NCBI GenBank assembly: GCA_016195915.1
Contig: JACPYS010000016.1
Location: 1-64,000 of the forward strand
Reading direction: 5' to 3'
DNA: 64,000 nucleotides
Origin: Betaproteobacteria bacterium
GTDB lineage: Bacteria > Pseudomonadota > Gammaproteobacteria > Burkholderiales > SG8-39
Part shown: positions 53,945 through 63,114 of the stretch, one piece after another
How the letters are laid out: the number at the start of each line of letters is the position of its first letter
How positions within the stretch are numbered: position 1 is the first letter of the stretch
The notes under the pieces: model-generated
Databases searched by the model: none
Told to the model about the DNA's origin: nothing
Seen by the model: the letters and a program-made list of their open reading frames with translations, nothing else
Position numbers and translations under genes: made by a program

Positions 53945-54760
53945 CTATTTTGTCTTCGCAACGTCCGCGAGCACCTTGAGCGTGAACGTGTAGCTCGACT
54001 TGTCGAGCGGCTTGTGGCAGGCGAGGCATTCGGCCTGGTTGACGCCGGGACGGTGCTGCTTCGCAGTAGTGAAGACGGCATAGTTCCAGTTCTCGTTGCG
54101 CAGCATGTCCGGGATCTCCTTGCCCCAGCCCGCGCCACGGGCCATCGCCGTGTAAAACAGCAGCTGGTCGGCTGCGAAAAAACCGTCGCCCCCCATCACC
54201 GGTTTCTTTTCGGCGTCGAGTTTGGCCGAATAGACTTCGGCGAACAGCACCGACCCGTCGGGCAGCGGCTTGCCGGCCTTCGCCGCCTGCAGCGCCGCAT
54301 TGTTGGCGTAGTAGTAGCGCACCTGCCCGGTTTGGGGAAAATTGATGGTGTGGTACTTGGTGAATGAAGTCTTGTAGTTTTCGGGAAAGCTCACGCCGGT
54401 TTTCACCAGATTGGGCAAGAGTTCCGATTTCGCGCCGCCCGCGGCGCTGGCCTGGGCCGAAAAATGCGCCGCGAGATTGTTAATGTCGTCGACGCTGAGT
54501 TGGCCGGCGACGGCATTCATGATGTCGTTCTTGCGCGTTCCCGCCTTGAGCGCCCTGAGCTGCGCCTCGATGTAGCGTGCCTTCTGGCCGGCAAGGTTGG
54601 GGATGGTGTCGCTGACGCTGACGCCCGCGGCACCGTGGCAAGCCGCGCACACGATGACCGCTTTGGCTTTGCCCGCCTCGACGTCCGCAGCGTTCGCGAT
54701 CGGCAAGCAGGCGAAGATGATTGACGCGGTAGACAAGGCGAACAGGAATCTCGTGATCAT
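53945..54760 (-). CDS. Periplasmic cytochrome c fused to a cytochrome P460-like domain
   Basis: This 271-residue protein has a Sec signal (ALSTASIIFACLPIANA). Residues about 25-105 form a class I cytochrome c with CAACH. The second part, from about 120, follows the P460 family pattern (SFPENYKTSFTKYH, DGSVLFAEVYSAK, WGFxx-like WNYAVF) and ends with a second heme site CLACHKPLDKSSYTF. P460 enzymes oxidise hydroxylamine through a Lys-heme cross-link; whether the needed Lys (perhaps in SFTKYH) is used here is not known. GGAGGAG 7 nt upstream supports the start, and a TATTAT -10 lies near 54804-54799. Confidence 0.85.
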   Translation of the reverse strand: MITRFLFALSTASIIFACLPIANAADVEAGKAKAVIVCAACHGAAGVSVSDTIPNLAGQKARYIEAQLRALKAGTRKNDIMNAVAGQLSVDDINNLAAHFSAQASAAGGAKSELLPNLVKTGVSFPENYKTSFTKYHTINFPQTGQVRYYYANNAALQAAKAGKPLPDGSVLFAEVYSAKLDAEKKPVMGGDGFFAADQLLFYTAMARGAGWGKEIPDMLRNENWNYAVFTTAKQHRPGVNQAECLACHKPLDKSSYTFTLKVLADVAKTK

Positions 54761-54966
54761 GAAGGTCTCCTCCTGAGTCATTCGACAGGGCGTAAATGAT
54801 AATAGTACCTATTCCATTCGCGCTTCACCAGCCGGGCGAGAGACATCGCAGCGCGACGGGAGACCTGGGGCGTCAACGACACCCCGACCCCGACGCTGAA
54901 CGGCACTGAGCAAGTCTGGGATGCAAAACGGGACGGCATTGCCATCCCGCTGTGCCATAAACGCCG

Positions 54967-55329
54967 CTATTTTTGCGCGTTGAAAGTCAGCTTGCCATCC
55001 CGGATGTGGAGCGTAATCGACGCAATGTCGCACAGGTTGGCCTTCGGTATGACCCACCCCTTGGATTCGCCCTTGTAGGTTACGCGGATATCGAATTGGC
55101 AGCCGGACCTGTCCTTGGTAATGATTTTCGTCGAATCGCCATTTGCCAATACGCCGTCCTTGAGAACGTCATTGCCCCATTTGTCACCGTGCTTTATCTG
55201 GATGGACGTGATGGCCTTCCCGGTATCGTTGATCAGCTTGAACGAGAGTTCACCTCCGACGGCCAGCGCATTCGTCCCGAAAGCGATGCAGATTGCGGTC
55301 ACCAACGCTGTTGTTAACGTCTTTTTCAT
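54967..55329 (-). CDS. Small exported protein, unknown
   Basis: This 120-residue protein has a Sec signal (MKKTLTTALVTAICIAFGTNALA). The mature part is beta-rich, with a single Cys pair (SGCQF and NLCDI) that could form a disulfide. ELSFKLINDTGKAITSIQI resembles small periplasmic proteins with a jelly-roll-like fold ('KL.NDTG..I'). GGGGGAG upstream of the ATG marks the start. No operon partners: 206 bp separate it from the cytochrome gene downstream, a stretch in which I see no gene. Confidence 0.72.
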   Translation of the reverse strand: MKKTLTTALVTAICIAFGTNALAVGGELSFKLINDTGKAITSIQIKHGDKWGNDVLKDGVLANGDSTKIITKDRSGCQFDIRVTYKGESKGWVIPKANLCDIASITLHIRDGKLTFNAQK

Positions 55330-55536
55330 TTGTCTCCCCCAGTTGAAGTTGCACACAGTGCTTGTGAGTTGCGGCACAAAAAATCCAGGCGCTCCGGCGT
55401 CACGGACTTGCGACGGCATGAAAACATAATCGTTCGGGCAAATTTGTCAAGATCTCGAATTTTCTCGCTCCTGTTGGCATTCTGCGCGGCAGCGGTCACA
55501 ATCGCTTCAACCCCGCTCGATCGCAGGATTCACACC

Positions 55537-55794
55537 ATGACCGATGACGTGCGCAACAGGATCTCGGCGAAATATTGCCCGCGTTTCGGACAGCTCGCGG
55601 TCGAGTTCGGCTTCATTAGCGAAGCGCAGCTCGCGGAGGCGCTGGCCAGCCAGGTGCACCAGGAACTCGCGGGCCGCGGGCACCGCCTGCTCGGCGAAAT
55701 CCTGTTCCGGAAGAAACTCGTTTCGGCTCCGCAGATCGATCAGGTGATGAGGGAATTGCTGAGGCACGCTGCCGCGAACGCAGACCAAGCGTGA
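55537..55794 (+). CDS. Small protein with T2SE N-terminal-like helical pattern
   Basis: This 85-residue cytoplasmic protein is unnamed. CPRFGQLAVEFGFISEAQLAEAL and, later, GEILFRKKLVSAPQIDQVM resemble half of a GspE/MshEN N-terminal domain ('LG.iLv..GlIt..QL..AL'), which in some proteins binds cyclic di-GMP. This is a loose resemblance. Similar free-standing short proteins occur in proteobacteria as I recall. The start follows AGGAT by eight bases. It converges on the permease gene with a 4 bp gap. Confidence 0.65.
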   Translation: MTDDVRNRISAKYCPRFGQLAVEFGFISEAQLAEALASQVHQELAGRGHRLLGEILFRKKLVSAPQIDQVMRELLRHAAANADQA

Positions 55795-55798
55795 ATAT

Positions 55799-57196
55799 TC
55801 AATTGCCCGGTCCGGGCGCCGGCGCATTGCCGCCAGGCCGGGTTCGTTCAGCGATTCGAACATACGCCAGCGGGATCAGGCCGCTGAGGATGCCGCCGAT
55901 GCCGATGAGCAGCGTTGCGTTGTCCATCGCCAGCGCCGCGACCACGGCCGCGATCCACAGCGCGATGGCGCTCGCGAGCGGCCACGCGATAGCGAACAAC
56001 AGGATGCGCGCGGAACCCGCCCCCTCCCGGCGGAAATGCCATGCGCAGGCGAACGCCGCGAGCCCGTAGTAGAACGCGATCTCCAGGCCGATCGCATTGA
56101 TCGACGCCTTCAGGACCGCGTCGATATCGGGGAACGCAAGCGACAGGCCGAGCAGGACCAGACCCAGGGCGGAGATGAGGTAGGTCGCGAGGTGCGGCGT
56201 TCCCCAGCGTGCATGTACACTCGACCAGCGCCGGTGCATTTCTCCGGCCCGCGACTGGGCAAACAAAGTTCGCGCAAACTGCAGTACGTTGGTCTCCAGC
56301 GTGCCCACGCAGCTCAACATCACGGCGAGCACCGCCAGGTAACTCCACGGCCGCGGCAGCAATTTCTCGGCGACGGCGAACACGACGTTGGCCCCCGAAG
56401 TCCGGATTTCCGCTTCGCTCAACACGGCCAGCGTCACGACAGCGAAGGACATGAAGGCCGCGACGATGACCAGCATGGCGAGCGCGGCGGCCAGCCCCGG
56501 CGTGCGCCTGGAATCGGCGGTTTCTTCGCTCAGGTTCAGCGTGACATCCCAGCCCCAGAAGAAGAACAGGGCAATCAGGGCGCCGGCGGCAAAGCTCTCC
56601 TGCGTGAACGCCGCGGGCGCGAACGAGGCCCACGAGACGAGATCCAGCGCCTGTGGACCGTAGCGTACGAGCGCGGAAATGGTCAGACCACCCAGCACCA
56701 GGATCTCGATCGCTGTCATCACCGTCTGCACCACACCGGTGAGATGCATGCCGCGCACCACCACCACGCTGACGGCAATCAGCCAGCATGCCGACACGCC
56801 GATCACGTGCAGTTTGCTTCCGGCAACTTCCGGAGCGACCAGCAGCAGCGTCGCCGTGGACGCGGGAATAGTTGCCGACACCATGAACAGCACGCAGGAC
56901 ACCAGCACCACCCAACCCGTGAGGAAGCCAAGATCGCGGTGTAACACGCGACCGACCCATGCGTAGGAAGCGCCCGAATCCGGAAACACGCCATTGAGGT
57001 GCACGAAGGCAGCGGTGATCCCGACCATGATCAGACCGCAGTAAAGCAGACTGGCAGGCGCGAGCGCGCCCACGGCGCCGATGAGCACCGCCATGGACGC
57101 GGCGATGCTGTACGAGAGAGACGTTCCGGCCACGCCGATAGCCACGGCGTGCACCAGTCCGAGTGCGTCCTTGCGAAGTTGGGAGTCCGCGCTCAC
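55799..57196 (-). CDS. APC-family amino acid permease
   Basis: This 465-residue inner-membrane carrier has about twelve helices. The APC signature near helix 1 is IGVAGTSLSYSIAASMAV and FFFWGWDVTLNLSEETADSR is the helix 6-7 region with the conserved Glu. Substrate probably an amino acid or amine. The start is a GTG at 57196 without a strong ribosome-binding site. The next 171 bp (57197-57367) hold nothing I can support. A triheme cytochrome gene lies upstream on the same strand. Confidence 0.88.
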   Translation of the reverse strand: MSADSQLRKDALGLVHAVAIGVAGTSLSYSIAASMAVLIGAVGALAPASLLYCGLIMVGITAAFVHLNGVFPDSGASYAWVGRVLHRDLGFLTGWVVLVSCVLFMVSATIPASTATLLLVAPEVAGSKLHVIGVSACWLIAVSVVVVRGMHLTGVVQTVMTAIEILVLGGLTISALVRYGPQALDLVSWASFAPAAFTQESFAAGALIALFFFWGWDVTLNLSEETADSRRTPGLAAALAMLVIVAAFMSFAVVTLAVLSEAEIRTSGANVVFAVAEKLLPRPWSYLAVLAVMLSCVGTLETNVLQFARTLFAQSRAGEMHRRWSSVHARWGTPHLATYLISALGLVLLGLSLAFPDIDAVLKASINAIGLEIAFYYGLAAFACAWHFRREGAGSARILLFAIAWPLASAIALWIAAVVAALAMDNATLLIGIGGILSGLIPLAYVRIAERTRPGGNAPAPGPGN

Positions 57197-57367
57197 GCGG
57201 GCACCGTTTGCACAGGTGAAACAACGGCGATGTTTTCTTCGAACGCGGCCACGCCGCTTTATACACCGGCCCCCCGGTTCGCCCGGCGACGGGCAGCCTT
57301 CGGTGCAGGCTGCTGCTGCGTCCGCCCTGGCGGCTCGCTGCGTTACGACGCCAAAACGCGTTTCAAT

Positions 57368-57682
57368 TCACTTCTTGTGACACTTGGCGCAGTTCGCGTC
57401 GTCGCTGGTCTTGAAGGCCTTGTCCCCGTTGTGGCAGGTGCCGCAGTACTTGCCTGCGTTCAAATCTGCCATCGTCATCTTGACTTCCTTTTTCATCTGG
57501 AAAATCTTGGTGTGGCAGGCCGGACACTTGAGGCCGGCGCCCGCATGGATCTTGCCGTCAAATACGACTTTGCCCATGGGCCCACCGGCGTACTCGATGG
57601 GCGGTCCCGGCGGGACTGCCGAAGCGGATCCGAAGAACACTGCGAACGCCACCGACGCCAGCCATGTCACGATAGATCTCAT
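57368..57682 (-). CDS. Periplasmic triheme cytochrome c (c7/c3-like)
   Basis: This 104-residue protein has a Sec signal (MRSIVTWLASVAFAVFFGSASA). The mature part has three CxxCH sites (CPACH, CGTCH, CAKCH), the last only two residues from the C-terminus, with other His residues available as distal ligands. The layout resembles the cytochrome c7/c3-type domain found in electron carriers and in the 'GSU-type' families ('VVFDGKIHAGAGLKCPACH'). It likely shuttles electrons in the periplasm. GAGGAAG precedes the ATG. The other c-type cytochrome of the window is 2.6 kb away and not co-transcribed. Confidence 0.87.
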   Translation of the reverse strand: MRSIVTWLASVAFAVFFGSASAVPPGPPIEYAGGPMGKVVFDGKIHAGAGLKCPACHTKIFQMKKEVKMTMADLNAGKYCGTCHNGDKAFKTSDDANCAKCHKK

Positions 57683-57915
57683 CTGTCTTCCTCTCGATGA
57701 AGGCCGCAACCCGGTTTCCGCAATCTTGCTGCGCCCCCGGAGCGGGGTTGCCGGCCGCTCCTCGGACTGCGTGCATCATTCCCGCGTTTCGGATTCCTGG
57801 CTTGATTCTGATCAAAGCAATGCCTCGGCTGCGCGGGTTCGCGTTCTGATTTGTTGCGCCGACTCGTTCGCAGTGGCATGGCGTTTACTGACAAATTTCT
57901 GACAGTGCCGGCGCT

Positions 57916-57941
57916 CGGGTCGCGAACCCGCGTGACATAAT
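57916..57941 (+). promoter_or_regulatory. Palindrome and -10 box at the rhomboid gene start
   Basis: CGGGT-CGCGA-ACCCG (57916-57930) is a perfect 5 bp arm palindrome. CATAAT (57936-57941) follows, 6 nt before the GTG at 57948, so the transcript would be leaderless. No good -35 box is seen, and the palindrome lies just upstream of the -10, where a regulator could act. Confidence 0.4.
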
Positions 57942-57947
57942 TTCCTC

Positions 57948-59423
57948 GTGTTGCTGATCTTTCCGCTGAACGACAAGCCGGACTGGCGCCATCCGCCATG
58001 GATCACGATGCTGCTCATCCTCGCCAACGTGCTCGTGTACTTCGGTCCGCAGTCACGCGACGAGAACGCGGCGGACACGGCTGCGAGCTTTTACCTGCGT
58101 TCGCCGCTGCCGCGCCTCGAGCTGCCGCGCTACGCCGAGTACCTGCGCGCTCGCGGCGACCGCGATAGCCGCCTCTGGGCCGAGCGCATCGACACCGCGC
58201 TCGCGAAGGGCAGATTCGAAGGTCCGTACGCGCTGATGCGTCGAGACCAGCGCTTTCTCGCCAGGCTCCGGGCCGGGCAGGTGTTGCGGCCCGATGAGCC
58301 CGGGTATGCGCAATGGCGCGAGCAGCGCCTGCGCTACGACGCGATCCGCGGCACGCCGTTCACCGAGCGCTGGGCGTCGAACCCCGCCGACTGGAATCCG
58401 GTCACGGCCGTCACCTCGGTGTTTCTGCACGGTGGCGTGGCACACCTGCTTGGCAACATGCTGTTCCTGTTCGTGTTCGGCTACACGGTGGAAAAGACGC
58501 TGGGCGGAAGGCGCTATCTGGCCTTCTACCTGCTGGCCGGGATTGGCGGCGCCCTGTGCGATCTCGCGGTTCGCTGGGGCTCGCACAGCATCGGCCTGGG
58601 GGCGTCGGGCGCCATTTCCGGCCTGATGGCGATGTACGTCGTGCTCTATGGCAGGCGCCCCATCAAATTCTTCTACCAGCTGCTCTTCTATTTCGACTAC
58701 GTCACGGCGCCCGCCATCATCCTGCTCCCGGCCTGGATCGCTCACGAAATCTTCCAGCAATGGTTCGGCGACGAGGGTGTCGCGTACATGGCCCATGCGG
58801 GCGGCCTGGTCACCGGCGCAATGCTGACCGCGTGGCACAAGCACAAGCATCCGGAAACGCAAGTTCCGGCCAGCGAGCCACCAAGCGACCCGGGCATGGA
58901 AGAGCTCGCGCGCGCCGAGGCACTGGTGAAACAGCTGAAGATCGACGAAGCGCGAGACGCCTTTGCACGGCTGGCCGCCACCCGGCCGCGCGATTCGCGG
59001 GTGGTGTCGCAGTACTTCAACCTGGCCCGGCTCGCGCCGGCGAGCGAGGATTTTCACCGCGCCGCGGCGCTGATGTTCGCGCTCAACGATACCGACGCCC
59101 CGACCAGCGCGCTGATACACGAGGGCTTCAGCACCTACGTGAAGACGGCCAAGCCCGCGGCGCGGCTGACGAGCGAAGACCTGGCGAGATTGGCACTTCG
59201 ATTCGGCCGCGAGGGACACAGCGCCGACGCGGCGCGCCTCGCGCGCATGTTGCTCGGCCGGACGCCCGGGCACGCTGCGCTGCCCGGGGTCCTGCTGGCA
59301 GCGGCGAACGCGCTGCGGCGACAGGGCTCGGTGGAGCGCGCCGAGGATCTATCGCGCGAGTTGCGCGAGCGCTTTCCGCACAGCGCCGAGGCGCGATTGG
59401 CCGCCGCGCCGGGCCGCGATTAG
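57948..59423 (+). CDS. Rhomboid intramembrane serine protease with C-terminal TPR region
   Basis: This 491-residue protein has a rhomboid core with about six helices. The catalytic Ser220 lies in GLGASGAISGLM and His283 in YMAHAGGLV; a conserved NP-WNPVTAVTSVFLHGGVAH marks the L1/TM2 region. A roughly 100-residue hydrophilic loop after the first helix is larger than usual. Residues about 320-491 are soluble and TPR-like. Rhomboids cut transmembrane substrates within the membrane; the TPR part probably recruits partners. The GTG start is close to the predicted transcription start. It overlaps the end of the next gene on the opposite strand by 4 bp. Confidence 0.9.
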   Translation: MLLIFPLNDKPDWRHPPWITMLLILANVLVYFGPQSRDENAADTAASFYLRSPLPRLELPRYAEYLRARGDRDSRLWAERIDTALAKGRFEGPYALMRRDQRFLARLRAGQVLRPDEPGYAQWREQRLRYDAIRGTPFTERWASNPADWNPVTAVTSVFLHGGVAHLLGNMLFLFVFGYTVEKTLGGRRYLAFYLLAGIGGALCDLAVRWGSHSIGLGASGAISGLMAMYVVLYGRRPIKFFYQLLFYFDYVTAPAIILLPAWIAHEIFQQWFGDEGVAYMAHAGGLVTGAMLTAWHKHKHPETQVPASEPPSDPGMEELARAEALVKQLKIDEARDAFARLAATRPRDSRVVSQYFNLARLAPASEDFHRAAALMFALNDTDAPTSALIHEGFSTYVKTAKPAARLTSEDLARLALRFGREGHSADAARLARMLLGRTPGHAALPGVLLAAANALRRQGSVERAEDLSRELRERFPHSAEARLAAAPGRD

Positions 59424-60736
59424 AGCCGCGGCGCGGTCCGCAGCGCCGCCATACGCTCCAGTACCTGCAGGTGGGCGGCGGCCTCGGCGCGGAGCGGATG
59501 CTCCGGAAACTTCTGCAGCATGGCCTTCAGGACATCTGCCGCGATGTCGTCCTTCTTCAGGTTCTCGCTCAGGATCTGCGCGGACATCAGAAGGACTGCG
59601 GGCACGTCGGGGTGGCGCGGATTGCGCTTGTCGAAATCGCGCACCAGCGCCAGGGCCAGGGTGTGGTCGCGGGCTCGCCGCGCAGCCTGCGCCAACTTGA
59701 AGATCTCAGCCGGATTCTCCGGCATGAAATCCGCCTTCGTCTCGCGGCAGGTCTTGAATACCTGCAGCGCCCGCTCGCCCCGCTCCTTGCGCAGCAGCAG
59801 CGAGATGAGCTCGCGAGCCTGGCTCAAGCTGCGCTCGGGATTGTCGCCAAGCTGCAGCAGCTTGTAATAGCGCTCCTGCACCACCACGTCGTCGGGCGCT
59901 CCGCGTTGCTGCTCGCAGGCGGCATCCAGCGCGCCCTTCAGGTCCCCGGCGGCGATCTTTGCGGCAATCTCCTCGCCTATCGTGTCGACGGGCTTGCCGG
60001 TCTTCGCCGCCGGCGCGCTGCCGTCGTTGGCCCGGTCGAACTCGACTTTGACGCCCAGTCCGAGCATGTGGTGGTACTGATAGAGGCAGTAGCCCATCAT
60101 GTTGAACATGACCAGCGTGAAATAGATGAACGCGAAGTTCACCACCGGCAGCTGCAGCCAGTGGCCGAGCAACGGCATGATCAGCGGCAGCACGGTGGGC
60201 GCACCGCCGACCAGCAGGAACAGGAACACCCAGAGCGCGAAGTAGGGCTTGCCCACGGTCCTCATGATGTTGAGCCACGACGCGGGATTGACCCCTGCGA
60301 AGAAGCTGTTGCTGACCGAAAGCGACATCACGCTGGCCGGCATGGCCAGGGTGACGAAGAAACTGGCGGCGATCCCCAGCATCGGACTCACGCCTGCAAT
60401 GAACGCGACGATGAACGTCCAGCCGATGAGAATGCCGAGCAGCTTGTAGGGAAGATTGACGCGTTCGGGCTTGGCGTCCAATTCGTGCTGATCCGGGGTC
60501 AGATATCCGAGCGAGGTCTGCTCGAGTATGCGGAAGGCGTAGCGCAGCGCCGCAAGCGCGATGCCGAGTTCGACCAGAAAGCCGGGCAGGATGATGGCGA
60601 GCAGGCTCGCGGCAGAAAGGGCCGCGGTGTAGAGGAGCGGCCCGGAGTGGAACGGAAACAGGAAGAACTTCGGAATGCGCTGCCAGAACGGCGTGATCCC
60701 GGCGTCGCTCTTGATGGTCAGTCCCGGTTCCGGCAT
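59420..60736 (-). CDS. Membrane protein with C-terminal TPR domain (DUF4013-like)
   Basis: This 438-residue protein has five to six hydrophobic segments in residues about 25-260, with many small residues and a ALRYAFRILEQTSLGYLTP segment. The C-terminal 170 residues are helical repeats (ERYYKLLQLGDNPERSL and others) resembling TPRs. No enzyme motif is seen. GGGGGAG before the ATG supports the start. It converges with, and overlaps by 4 bp, the rhomboid-TPR gene; both are membrane-TPR proteins, which may be coincidence or a functional pairing. Confidence 0.72.
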   Translation of the reverse strand: MPEPGLTIKSDAGITPFWQRIPKFFLFPFHSGPLLYTAALSAASLLAIILPGFLVELGIALAALRYAFRILEQTSLGYLTPDQHELDAKPERVNLPYKLLGILIGWTFIVAFIAGVSPMLGIAASFFVTLAMPASVMSLSVSNSFFAGVNPASWLNIMRTVGKPYFALWVFLFLLVGGAPTVLPLIMPLLGHWLQLPVVNFAFIYFTLVMFNMMGYCLYQYHHMLGLGVKVEFDRANDGSAPAAKTGKPVDTIGEEIAAKIAAGDLKGALDAACEQQRGAPDDVVVQERYYKLLQLGDNPERSLSQARELISLLLRKERGERALQVFKTCRETKADFMPENPAEIFKLAQAARRARDHTLALALVRDFDKRNPRHPDVPAVLLMSAQILSENLKKDDIAADVLKAMLQKFPEHPLRAEAAAHLQVLERMAALRTAPRL

Positions 60737-60940
60737 GGCTCCCCCATCGCGCGACTCGCTGCGCGGGTCGGGGCAAAGTATCTTCGCTCCCACCGCAGGG
60801 GTCAATTCGATGCTTCCGGTCCGGACGCGCTCCGGGCGCGGCGATGGCGGCCAGCTGTCGCCGCGCCGGAATCATCCTTGCTGGTTGAACCGAAGGTGGT
60901 AATCTATACTGTGCAATGACACCTTTCTCGAGGAGGAGAG

Positions 60941-61831
60941 ATGGCAAAGAACAAGAAGGAAAAGAAGGGCAACGGTGGCGAAGTCCTGGCCGACGCGAAG
61001 GAAACCGCCAAAATCGAGCAGATGTGGCACTTGACGGGGCGTGCCAAGCGGCGCAAACCGGGCAAGAATTACAAGTATGTCAAGGAGCTTGCGCGCCTGC
61101 AGGTCGAACTCATCAAGCTTCAGGAATGGGTCCGCCTGCGGGGCCTGAAAGTCGCTGTCATCTTCGAGGGCCGCGATGCCGCTGGCAAGGGAGGCGTCAT
61201 CAAGCGCATCGCCGAGAGCCTCAACCCAAGGGTATGCCGGATTGCCGCGCTGGGTACGCCAACCGAACGGGAACGCGGCCAATGGTATTTCCAGCGCTAT
61301 GTTCCTCACCTGCCTGCGGCAGGAGAGATCGTGCTGTTCGACCGCAGTTGGTACAACCGCGCGGGCGTAGAGCACGTGATGGGCTTCTGCACCAAGGAGG
61401 AATACAAGGAGTTTCTTCGCTCCTGCCCGCTGTTCGAGGAAATGCTCATTCGTTCCGGCACCTACCTCATCAAGTACTGGTTCTCGGTGAATGACGAGGA
61501 GCAGGAGAAGCGCTTCCAGGAACGCATCCGCAATCCCACCAAGCGCTGGAAGCTGAGCCCGATGGACATGGAGTCACGCAAGCACTGGATGGAATACTCC
61601 AAGGCGAAGGACGTCATGTTTTCCGCCACGGACCAGAAAAAGAGCCCTTGGTACGTCGTGGAAGCAGACAACAAGAAGAAGGCCCGCCTCAACTGCATTG
61701 CCCATCTGCTGCGGCGGATCCCCTATGAAAACATGACTCCGGTCGAGATCGAAGTGCCGCCGCGGCAAGGCGACATCGGCTACAAGCGCCCGAAGATCTC
61801 GAGCCAGAAGTTCGTGCCCAAGGTTTACTAG
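60941..61831 (+). CDS. ppk2: Polyphosphate kinase 2
   Basis: PPK2 enzymes use polyphosphate to phosphorylate nucleotides (or the reverse). At 296 residues it has one PPK2 domain. Walker A is FEGRDAAGKGGVIKR and Walker B/lid motif is VLFDRSWYNRAGVEHVMG; KYWFSVNDEEQEKRFQER and SPWYVVEADNKKKARLN are further family blocks. This pattern fits class I PPK2 (nucleoside diphosphate kinase type). A GAGGAGGAGAG ribosome-binding site precedes the ATG, and TATACT at 60905-60910 is a likely -10 box. The gene is probably transcribed alone. Confidence 0.95.
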   Translation: MAKNKKEKKGNGGEVLADAKETAKIEQMWHLTGRAKRRKPGKNYKYVKELARLQVELIKLQEWVRLRGLKVAVIFEGRDAAGKGGVIKRIAESLNPRVCRIAALGTPTERERGQWYFQRYVPHLPAAGEIVLFDRSWYNRAGVEHVMGFCTKEEYKEFLRSCPLFEEMLIRSGTYLIKYWFSVNDEEQEKRFQERIRNPTKRWKLSPMDMESRKHWMEYSKAKDVMFSATDQKKSPWYVVEADNKKKARLNCIAHLLRRIPYENMTPVEIEVPPRQGDIGYKRPKISSQKFVPKVY

Positions 61832-61879
61832 CGGGTCCGGCCGCAGGCCGGCCCGCGCAGGAAACCATGTCCGGGAACC

Positions 61880-62192
61880 ATGTCCGTCGTCCGGCTGCAC
61901 GCCGCGCAACACTTTACGCAGCCATGGAAGAACGGCCTGGGGTCATCGAGCGTGATTGCCGTTTTTCCGCAGGGTGAAGGCTTCGATACCCTGCTTTGGC
62001 AGGCGTCGAAATCGCGCAGGCGAATCGGATGAGGTCGCTGAAAAAAGCGGCGCGCGAGACCCTGCTCGCAATCGAGTTGAACGGCCTCGACGCGTGGCTC
62101 CTCGACGGCGAGCGAGCGGAAACCTGCGATATCGAGCCGGCGCGGGGCAGCGCGCGCTTGGCGTCGATGCGCATATGGGCGACGCTCCAGTG
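61880..62192 (+). pseudogene. Frameshifted hutD-like gene
   Basis: The start MSVVRLHAAQHFTQPWKNG and [19 protein letters not shown] match the N-terminus of HutD (YlxR-like cupin involved in histidine use). The frame then fails; a +1 frame continues with VEIAQANR and [20 protein letters not shown], matching the next HutD blocks, and ends in TGA at 62192. The C-terminal half is missing or unrecognisable. It lies directly before a DUF1445 hydro-lyase gene. Confidence 0.65.
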
Positions 62193-62975
62193 AACCGCCA
62201 AGGCGAAGCGCAGGAGATTCGCCAGCGCATCCGGCGCGGCGAGATTACCGGCCACACCTCGGGCCTCGCCTCTGGCCGTGTGCAGGGCAACGTGGTGATT
62301 CTCCCGCAGGTGCTGGCTGCTGATTTCCTGCGTTTCTGCCAGTTGAACCCCAAGCCTTGCCCGCTGCTCGCCGTCGGCACCGCAGGCGATCACGCGCTTC
62401 CGGCGCTCGGCGCGGACATCGACATGCGCACCGACGTGCCGCGCTACCGGGTATTCCGCGGCGGCGTGCTGGTGGAGGAGCCGACCGACATCCGCCATCT
62501 GTGGCGCGCTGACCTCGTGAGCTTCATCCTCGGCTGCTCGTTCTCCTTCGAGTGGGCGCTGCTCGAAGACGGCCTGACGCTGCGGCACATGGCTCTTGGC
62601 CGCAACGTGCCGATGTACCGGACATCGATTCCGACTGCGCCGTCCGGCCCGTTCCATGGCCCGCTGGTAGTTTCAATGCGCTCGTTCCGTCCGGCAGAAG
62701 CGATCCGCGCGGTGCAGATCACGTCGCGCTTTCCTGGCGTACACGGCGCACCGGTGCACATCGGATTGCCGGAACTCATCGGCGTGCGCGACCTCGCGCA
62801 ACCCGATTGGGGTGATGCGGTCGAGGTTCCCGCCGATGAGTTGCCGCTGTTCTGGGCCTGCGGGGTGACGCCGCAGGCGGTAATCGCGGAAGTGAAACCC
62901 GAGTTCTGCATCACCCACGCACCCGGGTCGATGCTCGTCACCGATCTCAGGAACAGTCAGCTTGCGGTGTTCTGA
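62190..62975 (+). CDS. Putative hydro-lyase, DUF1445 (YcsI-like)
   Basis: This 261-residue protein belongs to the DUF1445 family, which includes a D-glutamate cyclase and putative hydro-lyases. It aligns with B. subtilis YcsI from end to end: [89 protein letters not shown] and [16 protein letters not shown] chose the GTG at 62190, which overlaps the broken hutD stop (GTGA); the ATG at 62175 would add five residues. Substrate not established; probably a cyclic or hydroxy amino acid. Confidence 0.88.
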   Translation: MNRQGEAQEIRQRIRRGEITGHTSGLASGRVQGNVVILPQVLAADFLRFCQLNPKPCPLLAVGTAGDHALPALGADIDMRTDVPRYRVFRGGVLVEEPTDIRHLWRADLVSFILGCSFSFEWALLEDGLTLRHMALGRNVPMYRTSIPTAPSGPFHGPLVVSMRSFRPAEAIRAVQITSRFPGVHGAPVHIGLPELIGVRDLAQPDWGDAVEVPADELPLFWACGVTPQAVIAEVKPEFCITHAPGSMLVTDLRNSQLAVF

Positions 62976-63114
62976 ATTGGCGCGATGGGAACAACCGGTT
63001 TCGAGCCGTTGCACCCATTCAGCGAGTAAACTGACCGTCGACTCGGGTTGACCGGGCGCTCCGCCCTCCGATCCCGGCGCTCACGCTTTGTCGTGGCAAT
63101 CGCAGGGGGAATGG

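Noticed and set aside
58313-60919. Open frame of 868 codons on the plus strand across the rhomboid and membrane-TPR genes
   Set aside because: It overlaps two genes with intact catalytic motifs or membrane segments and has no domain of its own.
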